Assembly (NCBI RefSeq): GCF_025947065.1
Contig: NZ_CP109994.1
Coordinates: 186,001 to 250,000, forward strand
Direction: 5' to 3'
DNA length: 64,000 nt
Origin: Flavobacterium sp. N1736
GTDB lineage: Bacteria; Bacteroidota; Bacteroidia; Flavobacteriales; Flavobacteriaceae
Position 1 is the stretch's first letter; each line of letters begins with the position of its first letter. The position numbers and the translations under genes were made by a program. Positions 36,879-46,148 of the stretch are shown piece by piece. The notes under the pieces are model-generated. The model had not been told where the DNA came from and did no database searches. It saw only the letters and a program-made list of their open reading frames with translations.

Positions 36879-36931
36879 TTTTGGAATTAATAGTAATCAA
36901 AAATCATAAAAAATTATCGATTACACAACAA

Positions 36932-38710
36932 TTAAAGTAATTCTTTTTCTGAAAGTTGTTTTAAATATAACGATGAATAGTAGCCATCCTGATTTATTAA
37001 TTGATTATGAGAGCCTTGTTGTATTATTTTACCATCTTCCAGAATGATTATTTTGTCGGCATTCTTAGCCGAAGAAACCCGATGACTGACAATTATTGTA
37101 GTTTTATCTTTACAAATTTCGAATAAATTATTCAATATCGTTTCCTCAGTTTCAGTGTCAACGGCAGACAAACAATCGTCAAAAAGTAAAATAGCAGGGT
37201 TTTTAATAATCGCCCTCGCAATAGATACACGCTGCTTTTGTCCGCCCGAAAGTGTGATGCCTCTTTCTCCTAAAATAGTATCGTATTGTTTGTTAAAAGC
37301 AATGATATTATCATGAACCACAGCACTTTTGGCAGCTTCAATTACTTCTTCATCGCTGGCATTCTGATTTCCGAATTTTATATTATTTTTAATTGTATCC
37401 GAAAATAAGAAAGCATCCTGAGGCACAATTCCAATATTATTACGCAAATCATTTAAGTTTAAAGTGCTTATTTCTTCCTCGTCAATTGTAATTTTTCCTT
37501 CCGATACATCGTACAAGCGAGAAATCAATGATAATATGGTAGATTTTCCGGAACCCGTTTTTCCTAAAATGGCAAGAGTTTCTCCTTTTTTTACCGTAAA
37601 AGTTACATTTTTTAAGGCTTTAATATTTGTATCTTCATAGGTATAACTCACATTTTCGAAGGCAATTGAACCTTGAATATCGGATGGATTTTCGTTTTTG
37701 TTTTTAATTTCCGGTTCAATTTTCAAAAATTCATTTAAACGTTTTTGAGATGCTTCTGCTTCCTGAACCATTGATGAAACCCAACCTAAAGAAGCAACCG
37801 GCCACGTAAGCATGTTTACATATAAAATAAACTCTGCAATAGTACCAATATTCGAAATTGTTCCGTTGATGTACATTACACCTCCAAAATATATTACAAC
37901 CAAATTACTGATTCCGATAAGAGCAATCATCAAAGGGCCAAAGAGGGACTGAACTTTGGCTAAATCCAAGCTTTTCTTTTTGCTTTCATCGGCAAGAGCC
38001 ACCATATTATTTTGATGCTGATTTTCTAGTGAATATGCTTTTATAACCCGAATTCCGGAAAATATTTCCTGCGAAAAACTCGAAACTTTAGATAAATATT
38101 GTTGGAAAGTGGTACTTCGTTTATTGATTTCAGAACTCAGTTTAAAAATACAATAAGACAAAATTGGTAACGGCAAAATAGTGTATAAAGTCAATAAAGG
38201 TGATACATTATACATATATATAATAACGATTGCAAAACGTATAAAAGTGTTAATAGTGTACATTACCGCCGGACCAACATACATTCGCACTTTAGAAACG
38301 TCTTCACTAATACGGTTCATCAAATCGCCCGTACGGTTTTGTTTGTAGAAATTTTGCGAAAGATTTTCATATTGTTTGAAAACCTCGTTTTTTAAATCAA
38401 ATTCAATATGACGCGACATTACAATTAAAGTCTGACGCATTAAAAAAGTTAGAAAACCCGCAACAATCGCACTACCAATGATTAACAGTACATTATGAAT
38501 TAAATCCTGCTTGTAATAGTTAATAATAATAGCAGATTTTTGGTCGGCATCAGATAATTTTAAGAACCGCTCGATAACGTTAAAAGAGTGACTTACGAGT
38601 TTTGGAGTGAATAAGAAAAATATTTGTGCGATTATAGTTGTTAAAATTCCAAAGGAAAAACTGTATTTATATTTAATAAAATATTTATTTAAATAGCTTA
38701 ATTCTTTCAT
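36932..38710 (-). CDS. ABC transporter, fused permease/ATPase (MsbA/LmrA type)
   Basis: A 592-residue half-transporter acting as a dimer. Six transmembrane segments fill residues 1-310. The ATPase follows, with Walker A LGKTGSGKST, the Q-loop, signature LSGGQKQRVSIARA, Walker B AILLFDDC and the H-loop SHRVSSA. This is the export-type layout used for lipids, peptides or drugs. The substrate is unknown; there is no adjacent partner. It has no obvious operon partner, being separated from the DUF3276 gene by 53 bases on the same strand. Confidence 0.92.
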   Translation of the reverse strand: MKELSYLNKYFIKYKYSFSFGILTTIIAQIFFLFTPKLVSHSFNVIERFLKLSDADQKSAIIINYYKQDLIHNVLLIIGSAIVAGFLTFLMRQTLIVMSRHIEFDLKNEVFKQYENLSQNFYKQNRTGDLMNRISEDVSKVRMYVGPAVMYTINTFIRFAIVIIYMYNVSPLLTLYTILPLPILSYCIFKLSSEINKRSTTFQQYLSKVSSFSQEIFSGIRVIKAYSLENQHQNNMVALADESKKKSLDLAKVQSLFGPLMIALIGISNLVVIYFGGVMYINGTISNIGTIAEFILYVNMLTWPVASLGWVSSMVQEAEASQKRLNEFLKIEPEIKNKNENPSDIQGSIAFENVSYTYEDTNIKALKNVTFTVKKGETLAILGKTGSGKSTILSLISRLYDVSEGKITIDEEEISTLNLNDLRNNIGIVPQDAFLFSDTIKNNIKFGNQNASDEEVIEAAKSAVVHDNIIAFNKQYDTILGERGITLSGGQKQRVSIARAIIKNPAILLFDDCLSAVDTETEETILNNLFEICKDKTTIIVSHRVSSAKNADKIIILEDGKIIQQGSHNQLINQDGYYSSLYLKQLSEKELL

Positions 38711-38914
38711 TTTTTTAAGAGATTCAATATAGTATTGTTTTGATTTTGTGAATTATTCTTAATTAAAAGTATAATAATATGCAATTAAATCAAAATAAAT
38801 TTATTGTATAATTGTTATTTTAAAGATAAAAAATTAGCACAAGTGTATTTTTTCATTAAGTTTGAGAAGTCTTTTTGACAAATTCATAATTTATAACTAA
38901 TAAATACTAGCGCT

Positions 38915-40024
38915 ATGGATGCAACTTTCGCAACTGGAAAAGAACTTCAAAAAATGGATCCTGTTTTTGGTCAATTATCTTTTGACGATCACGAACAAAT
39001 TGTTTTTTGCAATGACAAAGATACAGGTTTAAAAGCAATTATTGGTATTCATAATTCAGTTATGGGACCAGCTTTAGGAGGAACCAGAATGTGGAATTAT
39101 AATACGGAATGGGAAGCTTTAAACGACGTTTTGCGTCTTTCCAGAGGTATGACTTATAAATCGGCTATTACGGGACTTAATATTGGTGGTGGTAAAGCGG
39201 TAATTATTGGTGATGCTAAAACGCAGAAAACACCTGAATTGATGCGTAAGTTTGGTGAATTTGTTCACTCTTTAAGCGGAAGATATATTACTGCAGAAGA
39301 TGTTGGAATGGAAACTAAAGACATGGATACTGTAAGAGATGTAACGCCTTATGTTACAGGAATTTCTGAAGAAAGAGGCGGATCTGGAAATCCTTCTCCG
39401 ATAACAGCTTACGGTGTTTATTTAGGAATGAAAGCGGCTGCAAAAAGTCAGTTTGGTTCTGATGTTTTAGACGGTAAAAAAGTTTTGGTTCAGGGAATTG
39501 GTCACGTTGGTGAAGCTTTAGTAGAATATTTGACTAAAGAAGGAGCGATCGTTACAATTGCCGATATCAACGAAGAAAAATTATACGAAGTTGCCCAAAA
39601 GTATAATGCAACAATTTATACGGGTGAAGATTTATACAGTGCAAATGTTGATATTTATGCGCCATGTGCAATGGGAGCAACAATTAATGACAATACAGTA
39701 AACAAAATTAAAGCTAAAGTAATTGCTGGTGCTGCCAACAACCAATTAGCTGATGAAAATGTTCACGGAGCTAGATTACAGGAAAGAGGTATTTTATATG
39801 CTCCGGATTTCTTGATCAATGCTGGTGGAATTATCAATGTTTATGCTGAATTAGAGCATTATGGTAAAGCTGAAATCATGAGCAAAACCGAAAATATCTA
39901 CAACACAACTTTAGAAATTATCGATTACGCCGTGAAAAACGGAATGACAACACACAAAGCTGCTCTTACAATTGCTCAAAATCGTATCGATTTGAGAAAA
40001 ATTGAAAATGCGGCTAAGAAATAG
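38915..40024 (+). CDS. Glu/Leu/Phe/Val-type amino-acid dehydrogenase (leucine dehydrogenase)
   Basis: Catalyses oxidative deamination of a branched-chain amino acid to its 2-oxo acid. At 369 residues it fits the leucine/valine branch, shorter than glutamate dehydrogenase. Marks are MGPALGGTRMWNY, the catalytic lysine in TGLNIGGGKAVI, the AEDVGMETKDMD active-site region and the NAD-binding motif GIGHVGEAL. Branched-chain catabolism fits the HMG-CoA lyase gene found at 50 kb. Its transcript probably ends in a terminator made of the following word repeat. Confidence 0.9.
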   Translation: MDATFATGKELQKMDPVFGQLSFDDHEQIVFCNDKDTGLKAIIGIHNSVMGPALGGTRMWNYNTEWEALNDVLRLSRGMTYKSAITGLNIGGGKAVIIGDAKTQKTPELMRKFGEFVHSLSGRYITAEDVGMETKDMDTVRDVTPYVTGISEERGGSGNPSPITAYGVYLGMKAAAKSQFGSDVLDGKKVLVQGIGHVGEALVEYLTKEGAIVTIADINEEKLYEVAQKYNATIYTGEDLYSANVDIYAPCAMGATINDNTVNKIKAKVIAGAANNQLADENVHGARLQERGILYAPDFLINAGGIINVYAELEHYGKAEIMSKTENIYNTTLEIIDYAVKNGMTTHKAALTIAQNRIDLRKIENAAKK

Positions 40025-40030
40025 TTATTA

Positions 40031-40206
40031 GTTTACTACAATAGTTTACAGTCTCAGTATTCAGTCTCAGTCTCAGTTTTCAGTTTTGAAAATGAAGACT
40101 GAGACTTTTTTTATTTGCTTAGACTGAATATTGAGACTGAAAACTGCGACTTTTTAATTGGTTTCGACATCACTGAATACTGCGACTGAGAACTGTGACT
40201 AAAAAC
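40031..40206. repeat. Palindromic word-repeat island, CTCAGT/ACTGAG type
   Basis: The words CAGTCTCAGTATTCAGTC and CTCAGTTTTCAGT are followed by inverted forms GACTGAGAC, ACTGAATATTGAGACTG and ACTGCGACTGAGAAC. It is the same family as 34773-34923. It starts shortly after the leucine dehydrogenase stop codon, and part of it forms an intrinsic terminator. Confidence 0.7.
40069..40112 (+). terminator. Intrinsic terminator made from word-repeat units
   Basis: AGTCTCAGT (40069-40077) pairs with ACTGAGACT (40098-40106), with further TTTCA/TGAAG pairing, and is followed by a T-run. Both arms are words of the surrounding repeat island. Confidence 0.75.
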
Positions 40207-40251
40207 AACAGCTTTTTTACGAATAAATTTTAATATAAGGATTGAAATCCT

Positions 40252-40259
40252 TAATTTTG
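40252..40259 (+). promoter_or_regulatory. nusB -7 element TAATTTTG
   Basis: Perfect TAnnTTTG, 29 bases before the GTG start of nusB. A TTTT about 20 bases further upstream could serve as a weak -33 element. Confidence 0.55.
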
Positions 40260-40287
40260 CAGACTAATTTTTAAATGTTCTTACAAG

Positions 40288-41232
40288 GTGGTAAATAGAA
40301 GACACATACGCGTTAAAGTAATGCAATCCATTTATGCAATGCATCAAAGCGGTTCTGACAATATGGAAAAAGAAGAGAAGTTTCTTTTTTACAGCATTGA
40401 CAATATTCAGGATTTATATCTTATAATGCTTTCTTCATTGATTGAAATTTGCAAAAAAGAATCTGTTTTTTTACATCTTTCAAGCAAAAAACATCTTGCA
40501 ACTGCTGCAGAACGTAATCCGAATGAAAAATTTATCAAAAACAAAATTTTTCAACTTCTTGCCGAAAGTAATTCACTTAGTATTGCTTTAGAAAATCGTA
40601 AAATCAACAATTGGTCATTAAATGATGATTATATCATTTTACTTTTAAATGATATTAAAGCGAGCGATTTGTATGTAAAATACATGAGCACAACAAAAAA
40701 TACTTTTGAAGAAGACAGACAATTTATAATCGATTTGTTTGCAGAAGTTATTGTTCCGAATGAAAAATTATATGAGTATTTAGAAGATGATAAATTAACC
40801 TGGGTTGATGATATTCCGGTTGTAAATACACATATTGTTAAACAATTAAAAGCAATTAAAACGGAAGATCCGGACGATTTTAGAGTGCCAAAATTGTATA
40901 AAGATGTTGAAGATAAAGATTTTGCAAAAGATTTGTTCAGAAGAACAGTTTTAAACGAATCGATTTTGGCAAAAGAATACGATGATAAAACACCAAACTG
41001 GGACAGTGAAAGAATTGCCGAAATTGATACGATTATTTTGAAAATGGCAATTTGCGAATTTTTAAAATTCCCATCAATTCCAGTAAAAGTAACTCTTAAC
41101 GAATATTTAGAAATTGCAAAAGAGTATTCTACACCAAAAAGTAGTATTTTTATCAACGGAATTTTAGATAACCTTGTAAAAGAACTTGAAGCCAACAAAA
41201 AGATGGTGAAAGTAGGAAGAGGTTTGATGTAA
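40288..41232 (+). CDS. nusB: Transcription antitermination protein NusB
   Basis: NusB binds the boxA RNA of rRNA leaders with S10. The C-terminal part, from about residue 190, is the conserved domain (FAKDLFRRTVLNE; DSERIAEIDTIILKMAICEFL; PVKVTLNEYLEIAKEYSTPKSS; FINGILDNLVKEL). The extra N-terminal region, about 150 residues, is typical of Bacteroidota NusB proteins. The only in-frame start before the conserved VNRRHIRVKVMQSIYAMHQ is GTG 40288, so this is a GTG start. The gene is followed by yajC in the same direction (46-base gap). Confidence 0.9.
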   Translation: MVNRRHIRVKVMQSIYAMHQSGSDNMEKEEKFLFYSIDNIQDLYLIMLSSLIEICKKESVFLHLSSKKHLATAAERNPNEKFIKNKIFQLLAESNSLSIALENRKINNWSLNDDYIILLLNDIKASDLYVKYMSTTKNTFEEDRQFIIDLFAEVIVPNEKLYEYLEDDKLTWVDDIPVVNTHIVKQLKAIKTEDPDDFRVPKLYKDVEDKDFAKDLFRRTVLNESILAKEYDDKTPNWDSERIAEIDTIILKMAICEFLKFPSIPVKVTLNEYLEIAKEYSTPKSSIFINGILDNLVKELEANKKMVKVGRGLM

Positions 41233-41278
41233 GAACAAAATATTAATAATAAATCAAATCAAAAACAGAATTTAAATT

Positions 41279-41554
41279 ATGGGACAATTAACGCAATTTG
41301 CGCCATTTCTATTAATGTTTGTAGTGATCTATTTCTTTATGATCAGACCACAACAAAAAAGAGCAAAAAACGAAAAAGAATTTGAAAGCACCCTAAAAAT
41401 AGGTGACAAAATAATTACTAAAAGTGGTTTTCACGGTAAAGTGGTTGAGCTTGCAGAAACAAGTGCAGTTATCGAAACAATGTCTGGAAAATTAAAAATT
41501 GAACGTTCAGCTATTTCTATGGAAATGAGCGCTGCTTTGAATAAAAAAGCTTAA
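41279..41554 (+). CDS. yajC: Preprotein translocase subunit YajC
   Basis: A 91-residue single-span protein that associates with SecDF. It has a transmembrane segment at about residues 7-22 (APFLLMFVVIYFFMI) and the conserved RPQQKRAKNEKEFE and LKIGDKIITKSGFHGKV motifs. It is downstream of nusB, a known Bacteroidota neighbourhood. A strong terminator follows. Confidence 0.95.
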   Translation: MGQLTQFAPFLLMFVVIYFFMIRPQQKRAKNEKEFESTLKIGDKIITKSGFHGKVVELAETSAVIETMSGKLKIERSAISMEMSAALNKKA

Positions 41555-41580
41555 TTTTTTTAGAAATTATAATAAAAATA

Positions 41581-41619
41581 TAATCCCAAATTCTAATAAA
41601 TGGAATTTGGGATTTTTTT
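41581..41619 (+). terminator. Intrinsic terminator after yajC
   Basis: AATCCCAAATTC and GAATTTGGGATT form a 12-bp stem followed by a T-run. Confidence 0.9.
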
Positions 41620-41634
41620 TGGTTTAAAGTATAC

Positions 41635-41803
41635 GATTTTGTCATTTCGACGAAAGGAGAAATCACACGAGAAACTCCATAAGGATTGTCGATAATCATT
41701 GTCGATCACCTAGTGTGATTTCTCCTCCGTCGAAATGACAAAATTATGGTTACAATGTGTAATAATACTTCGTGAGGTTGCTTCATTCCTCGCAAGGACG
41801 TAA
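41635..41803. repeat. Large inverted repeat, GTCATTTCGACG type, plus CCTCGCAAGGA unit
   Basis: ATTTTGTCATTTCGACGAAAGGAG... (41635-41667) is inverted at 41714-41745 over about 32 bp with few mismatches, so it can fold as a long hairpin. A second smaller unit follows, GTGAGGTTGCTTC...CCTCGCA (about 41770-41795). Sequences of the GTCATTTCGAC and TTGCTTC...CCTCGCAA types recur in Bacteroidota genomes from memory; the copy number here cannot be checked. The island abuts the YdeI stop codon (41806). Confidence 0.7.
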
Positions 41804-41805
41804 TT

Positions 41806-42393
41806 CTACCTGTATTTATCATTCAATCCAACATTATTCAAAATCATCGGGATTATTTTCTCGATTCTGGATAGTTTGGTTTTTTCCTGTTTTGCAGTTT
41901 CTACGTATTCTAAAAACTCGTATTGTTTATAAGGACTAAACTTTTGAAAAGCTTCTGCTAAAGCCGGATTTTTATCCATTTCTTTTTGGAGAAGTTCAGA
42001 AACTATGGCTTCTTTTTTTGAAGGTTTAATGATTTTACCCTGCTTTTCGTTTTCTATTGCTTCTAGAATATATTCAAGAACTTCTTTCTCGTTTATTTCT
42101 TCTTTTGAAGTAAAACGCCATTGGCGCATAGATTTTGTTTTGTCTTCCTGAGCGTTAATGAGTTTCTTTTTTTCATCTTTTAAAAATACGCCATTCAAAA
42201 ACCAAATGGCAAAATGATCTTTAAAACCACCAATTCCAATAACATTTCTTTTGTTGTAAACATAAATAGGACCGCCCCATTTTATGGTTTCAACCAGTTC
42301 CGTTTTGTCAATAATTGATTTCAGGAAAAGAAGTTCTTCTTCCCACTTATTGATTTTGTCCCAAACGTGTTTTTTATCAGAATTCGGCTCCAA
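41806..42393 (-). CDS. YdeI/OmpD-associated family (DUF1801-type) protein
   Basis: A 195-residue protein. The N-terminal part (WDKINKWEEELLFLKSIID...IKWGGPIYVYNKRNVIGIGGFKDHFAIWFLNG) is a DUF1801-like domain, and the C-terminal part (EMDKNPALAEAFQKFSPYKQYEFLEYVETAKQEKTKLSRIEKII) is the YdeI/OmpD-associated region. The role is unclear. No ATG precedes the conserved start: the candidates are TTG 42429, which overlaps pepT by 35 bases, or TTG 42393, one base after the pepT stop codon. I chose the latter, so translation is probably coupled to pepT. Confidence 0.75.
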   Translation of the reverse strand: MEPNSDKKHVWDKINKWEEELLFLKSIIDKTELVETIKWGGPIYVYNKRNVIGIGGFKDHFAIWFLNGVFLKDEKKKLINAQEDKTKSMRQWRFTSKEEINEKEVLEYILEAIENEKQGKIIKPSKKEAIVSELLQKEMDKNPALAEAFQKFSPYKQYEFLEYVETAKQEKTKLSRIEKIIPMILNNVGLNDKYR

Positions 42394-42394
42394 T

Positions 42395-43672
42395 TTATCT
42401 TTTTCCTTTAGGTTTTTCAGTTGTATCAAAAATGCCCGGAGTTGCTGTTAATTCTGCAATCTTCACAATAACATCTGTTGCTTTTTGAATGCTTTCGGCA
42501 GGAACATATTCATATTTTCCATGAAAGTTATGTCCACCCGCAAAAATATTCGGGCACGGTAATCCCATATATGACAATTGCGAACCGTCAGTTCCGCCAC
42601 GAATAGGTTTAATGATCGGTTTTATATTCAGTTCTCGCATTGCTTTTTCGGCAATATCAACAATATGTTTTACCGGAAGCACTTTTTCCTTCATATTGTA
42701 ATACTGATCTTTTACTTCGGCGGTTACAATATCTTCACCAAATTGTCTGGCGAATTTTTTATTGATTTTTTTGGCAATTTTTCCAATTAAATCTTTTCTT
42801 TTTTCAAATTTGATTTTGTTGTGATCACGAATAATCAGTTCCAAAACGGTTTCTTCAATACTTCCCGTTAAATGATGAACGTGAAAAAATCCTTCATATC
42901 CTTTTGTTTCCTGAGGTGTTTCACCTTTCGGAAGTTCGTTGATGAAATCATTTGCAATCAACATCGAATTGATCATTTTTCCTTTTGCATAACCAGGATG
43001 AACGCTTTTTCCTTTAAAGGTAATTTTAGCTCCGGCGGCATTAAAATTTTCGTATTCTAATTCACCAATCTGGCTTCCGTCCATCGTATAAGCCCATTGA
43101 GCACCAAATTTCTCCACATCAAAATGATGTGCGCCGCGACCAATTTCTTCATCGGGAGTAAAACCAATCCTGATTTTTCCATGTTTAATTTCAGGATGCT
43201 GAATTAAATATTCCATTGCAGAAACAATCTCTGTAATTCCGGCCTTATCATCAGCGCCAAGCAAAGTTGTTCCGTCTGTAGTAATAATGGTTTGTCCTTT
43301 ATACTGCAATAAATCTTTGAAGTAATTTGGGGATAAAATGATGTTTTTTTCAGCGTTTAAAACAATATCTTTTCCATCGTAGTTTTCAATAATTTGAGGT
43401 TTTACATTAGCTCCGCTAAAATCCGGCGAAGTATCAAAATGCGAAACAAAACCAATTACAGGCACTTCGTGTTCAACATTACTTGGTAAAGTAGCCATGA
43501 TATACGCTTTATCGTCTATAGTGACATCTTGCAAACCAATTGTTTTTAGTTCTTCGACTAATTTATTGGCAAGATTCCATTGTTTTTCTGTGCTTGGTGT
43601 AGTTTGTGAATTTGGGTCTGATTCAGTATCAATTGTTACATAACTGATAAAACGATCTATAATATGCTGCAT
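42395..43672 (-). CDS. pepT: Peptidase T (tripeptidase)
   Basis: PepT removes the N-terminal residue of tripeptides using two zinc ions. The 425-residue protein is an M20-family peptidase. The metal-binding motifs are [12 protein letters not shown] (His and Asp), [14 protein letters not shown], and the Glu pair in [32 protein letters not shown] is the C-terminal signature. ATG 43672 is chosen because the -7 element lies 16 bases upstream within the longer frame. It overlaps nothing and is followed by the YdeI-like gene. Confidence 0.93.
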   Translation of the reverse strand: MQHIIDRFISYVTIDTESDPNSQTTPSTEKQWNLANKLVEELKTIGLQDVTIDDKAYIMATLPSNVEHEVPVIGFVSHFDTSPDFSGANVKPQIIENYDGKDIVLNAEKNIILSPNYFKDLLQYKGQTIITTDGTTLLGADDKAGITEIVSAMEYLIQHPEIKHGKIRIGFTPDEEIGRGAHHFDVEKFGAQWAYTMDGSQIGELEYENFNAAGAKITFKGKSVHPGYAKGKMINSMLIANDFINELPKGETPQETKGYEGFFHVHHLTGSIEETVLELIIRDHNKIKFEKRKDLIGKIAKKINKKFARQFGEDIVTAEVKDQYYNMKEKVLPVKHIVDIAEKAMRELNIKPIIKPIRGGTDGSQLSYMGLPCPNIFAGGHNFHGKYEYVPAESIQKATDVIVKIAELTATPGIFDTTEKPKGKR

Positions 43673-43687
43673 TTCTTTATTTTTTAG

Positions 43688-43695
43688 CAAATATA
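43688..43695 (-). promoter_or_regulatory. pepT -7 element TATATTTG
   Basis: Perfect TAnnTTTG on the minus strand, 16 bases before ATG 43672. Confidence 0.6.
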
Positions 43696-43838
43696 AACAA
43701 TTATTAAGGGGTTTAAAGATAAAAAAGTTCGCCACGAACTCACGAATTTTAATTGTTTGCTTAAAACTTAAAAATCCAATTTCAAGAATTAATTCATGAA
43801 ATTGGATTTTATATTTTAATTAATTTGTGCTAAAAAAA

Positions 43839-44975
43839 TCATTGCACACATCTAAAACCAATATGATTTGCCGGAGATTGATAATCGCCTTTTCCCCTGG
43901 TGCCAACCATATAACGCGAGCAATATTGATCTGTACATAAAAATGATCCGCCGCGTTGTACTTTTTTAAGCAATCCCGGTTCTGCAGGATCATAAGCTTT
44001 TTCGGCGCCTTTTGGATTTTTGGTTACTTGTCCGCTTTCACTTAAAATAGTATAATAATCAGGAGTGTACCAATCGTTTGTCCATTCCCAGACATTTCCG
44101 CCAATATCATAAAGACCGTAAGAATTAGGTTCAAATTTGGCAGTTGGTGCAATACCAATATAACCATCTTCGCCTGTATCGCCTTTTTCAATAGGAAAAT
44201 GTCCCTGATAGATATTAGCCTGAAATTTTCCTTTAGGTTTTAAGTTATTTCCCCATGCATACAATTGTCCTGATTTTCCTCCGCGGGCTGCAAATTCCCA
44301 TTCAGCCTCAGTTGGTAATCTTTTGCCTGCCCATTTTGCATAGGCAGCGGCATCATCATAAGAAACCTGTACAACAGGATATTTCTCTTTGCCAATTATA
44401 GAACTCATTGGTCCTTCAGGATGTCTCCAGTCGGCACCGGCAACATAAGTCCACCATTGCATATAATTATTTAAATTTACACTTGCCGGCGTAGGGGTAA
44501 AAACTGCAGATCCGGCTATTAAATTTTCTAATGGAGCATCAGGATATTCTTCGTGAGTTGGTTTTTTTTCTGCCAGCGTTACATAACCTGTTGCTTTTAC
44601 AAAAGCTGCAAATTGTTCGTTTGTTACTTCGGTTTGATCCATAAAAAAACCATCAACATACACTCTGTGAATTGGTGCTGCATCTTTTGTGATGCCTTTT
44701 ATGCTGCATAAACTTTCGTCTTCAACATTGCTTCCCATAGAGAATTCTCCACCCGGAATCCAAACCATTCCTTTAGGTGCTTTGCCCAAAGGCTTATTTT
44801 TATTTTCTATTGTTGGTTTAAAAACAGATTCGCCAGTTGCATGCGGAGTTTCGGTACAATCTTTTGCTGCTATTTTTTCATTTTTTTCTTTCGGAATAAG
44901 CTTCGTGTAACCAAATGCAATAGAAATTATCGAAATGGCTAATATGGCAAATATCCAATACCTTTTATTTTTCAT
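43839..44975 (-). CDS. Formylglycine-generating-enzyme-like (SUMF1) protein, membrane-anchored
   Basis: A 378-residue protein with one N-terminal transmembrane segment (about 6-22) followed by the FGE-sulfatase domain: GMVWIPGGEFSMGS, DQTEVTNEQFAAFVKATGY, GKRLPTEAEWEFAARGG, YGLYDIGGNVWEWTNDWY and the C-terminal RGGSFLCTDQYCSRY. The two cysteines Cys347 and Cys352 (C-x4-C) match the active-site pair of true formylglycine-generating enzymes, which convert a sulfatase Cys to formylglycine. No sulfatase gene is adjacent. Many Bacteroidota members of this family are structural gliding or type IX secretion proteins without this cysteine pair. Confidence 0.85.
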   Translation of the reverse strand: MKNKRYWIFAILAISIISIAFGYTKLIPKEKNEKIAAKDCTETPHATGESVFKPTIENKNKPLGKAPKGMVWIPGGEFSMGSNVEDESLCSIKGITKDAAPIHRVYVDGFFMDQTEVTNEQFAAFVKATGYVTLAEKKPTHEEYPDAPLENLIAGSAVFTPTPASVNLNNYMQWWTYVAGADWRHPEGPMSSIIGKEKYPVVQVSYDDAAAYAKWAGKRLPTEAEWEFAARGGKSGQLYAWGNNLKPKGKFQANIYQGHFPIEKGDTGEDGYIGIAPTAKFEPNSYGLYDIGGNVWEWTNDWYTPDYYTILSESGQVTKNPKGAEKAYDPAEPGLLKKVQRGGSFLCTDQYCSRYMVGTRGKGDYQSPANHIGFRCVQ

Positions 44976-45080
44976 GAGGATCAAGTTTTAATTTGAAAGT
45001 AATTACTAAGCAGTAAAATTAGGTCAAAGTTAAAAAATTATTCTATTAATTCTATAGGGTAAATAAAATAAATAATTTCG

Positions 45081-46021
45081 TTATTTATCTTCCTCAACCT
45101 GAACAACTTCGTATTTATCTTTGCCGTCAACCTGAACGGGTTGGTAATATGTTTCTCCAAATTTTACATATTTTACATCTCCTATGGTCACTTCTTCACC
45201 GCCTTCGGGTAAATTATCGACCACAGTTCCTGCAGTTGGAGCAACGACTTTATAGCTGCTTCCATCTTTTTCATAATAAGTTCCACCGTAATAATAATTA
45301 TTGACAGTTCCGGTATTTACTGTTTCTGCACCACTCGGAATATTGTTTACAGTTCCGCCAACTGGCGCAGGTACAGCGGTATAACCTCCGCTTGTTGGGG
45401 TATACCAAACTCCTTGATCATAATGATACTGCGTACTTTCAACGCTTATCACTATGGCTGTAACGGCCAAAGTAGCCGCAAAAAAGCCCCACGGATGCCA
45501 AACCGGTCCCCAATAAAAAGGTCTGTAAGGATGAAAGAAATAAGGATTGTAAGCGCGATAGCGATAACCACCGTATACATAAGGAGGGCGAACGTAAGGT
45601 CTAACTCCGGTCTTACAACGGTATTACGATTGTTGCGAACATGTACACTATTGTTTACATTGATATTTACATTGTTTCTGTTAACCGTATTTCCGCTAAT
45701 ATTCGTGTTTCTGTTACCAATATTATTATTGCTGTTTCTGGTTGCTGAGTTTCTGTTTGTATTTCTATTTCCGGCTTTTGAATTGGTAGTTGTTGCCGGT
45801 CTTGTAACTTTATTGGCAGGTTTTTTAATTCCTGAATTATTAGAACCCGGTCTGGTTTGCGTTGCAGGTCTTTGTACTGCGGGTCTTGTTGCACCTCCGC
45901 CAGGTCGATTTATACCGCCACCGCCATGTCTTTGCGCTATACTTTCAATAGAAATCATGAAAATTGATCCCATTAAACATACAAGCGCAATTTTTCTAAG
46001 AATCTTTTTTATACTTTTCAT
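45081..46021 (-). pseudogene. DUF6515-family protein, frameshifted
   Basis: Two frames make up one gene. The first (45606-46021) starts with a signal peptide (ends SIAQ), then Gly/Asn/Arg-rich repeats (RPGGGATRP, NRNTN units) to NRNTVVRP. The rest, PYVRPPYVYGGYRYRAYNPYF onwards, is in the next frame, then ATLAVTAIVISVE (a transmembrane segment) and tandem beta repeats with NNIPSGAETVNTGTVNNYYYGGTYYE. One extra G in the CCGG run at about 45607-45610 would restore the 313-residue family form. Reads in the first frame only until 45452. It is either a recent frameshift or a sequencing error. Family function is unknown. Confidence 0.82.
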
Positions 46022-46148
46022 TTTCAGTCTTTTATGGATATTAAAATTATTAAAAAAAATTAAGAATTATTTAAAAAAACAAAATTCATTTTGAGTTTTG
46101 TTCGGTATATATATCTGATAATAAGTAGCATATACTTTGGTTTCTGTC

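Noticed and set aside
40629..41198. 189-codon open frame antisense to nusB.
   Set aside because: Shadow of nusB; no conserved motifs.
45414..46094. Long open frame (226 codons) on the plus strand across the DUF6515 gene.
   Set aside because: It is antisense to the DUF6515 gene, which shows family motifs in two frames; the plus-strand product is hydrophobic low-complexity without a recognised family.
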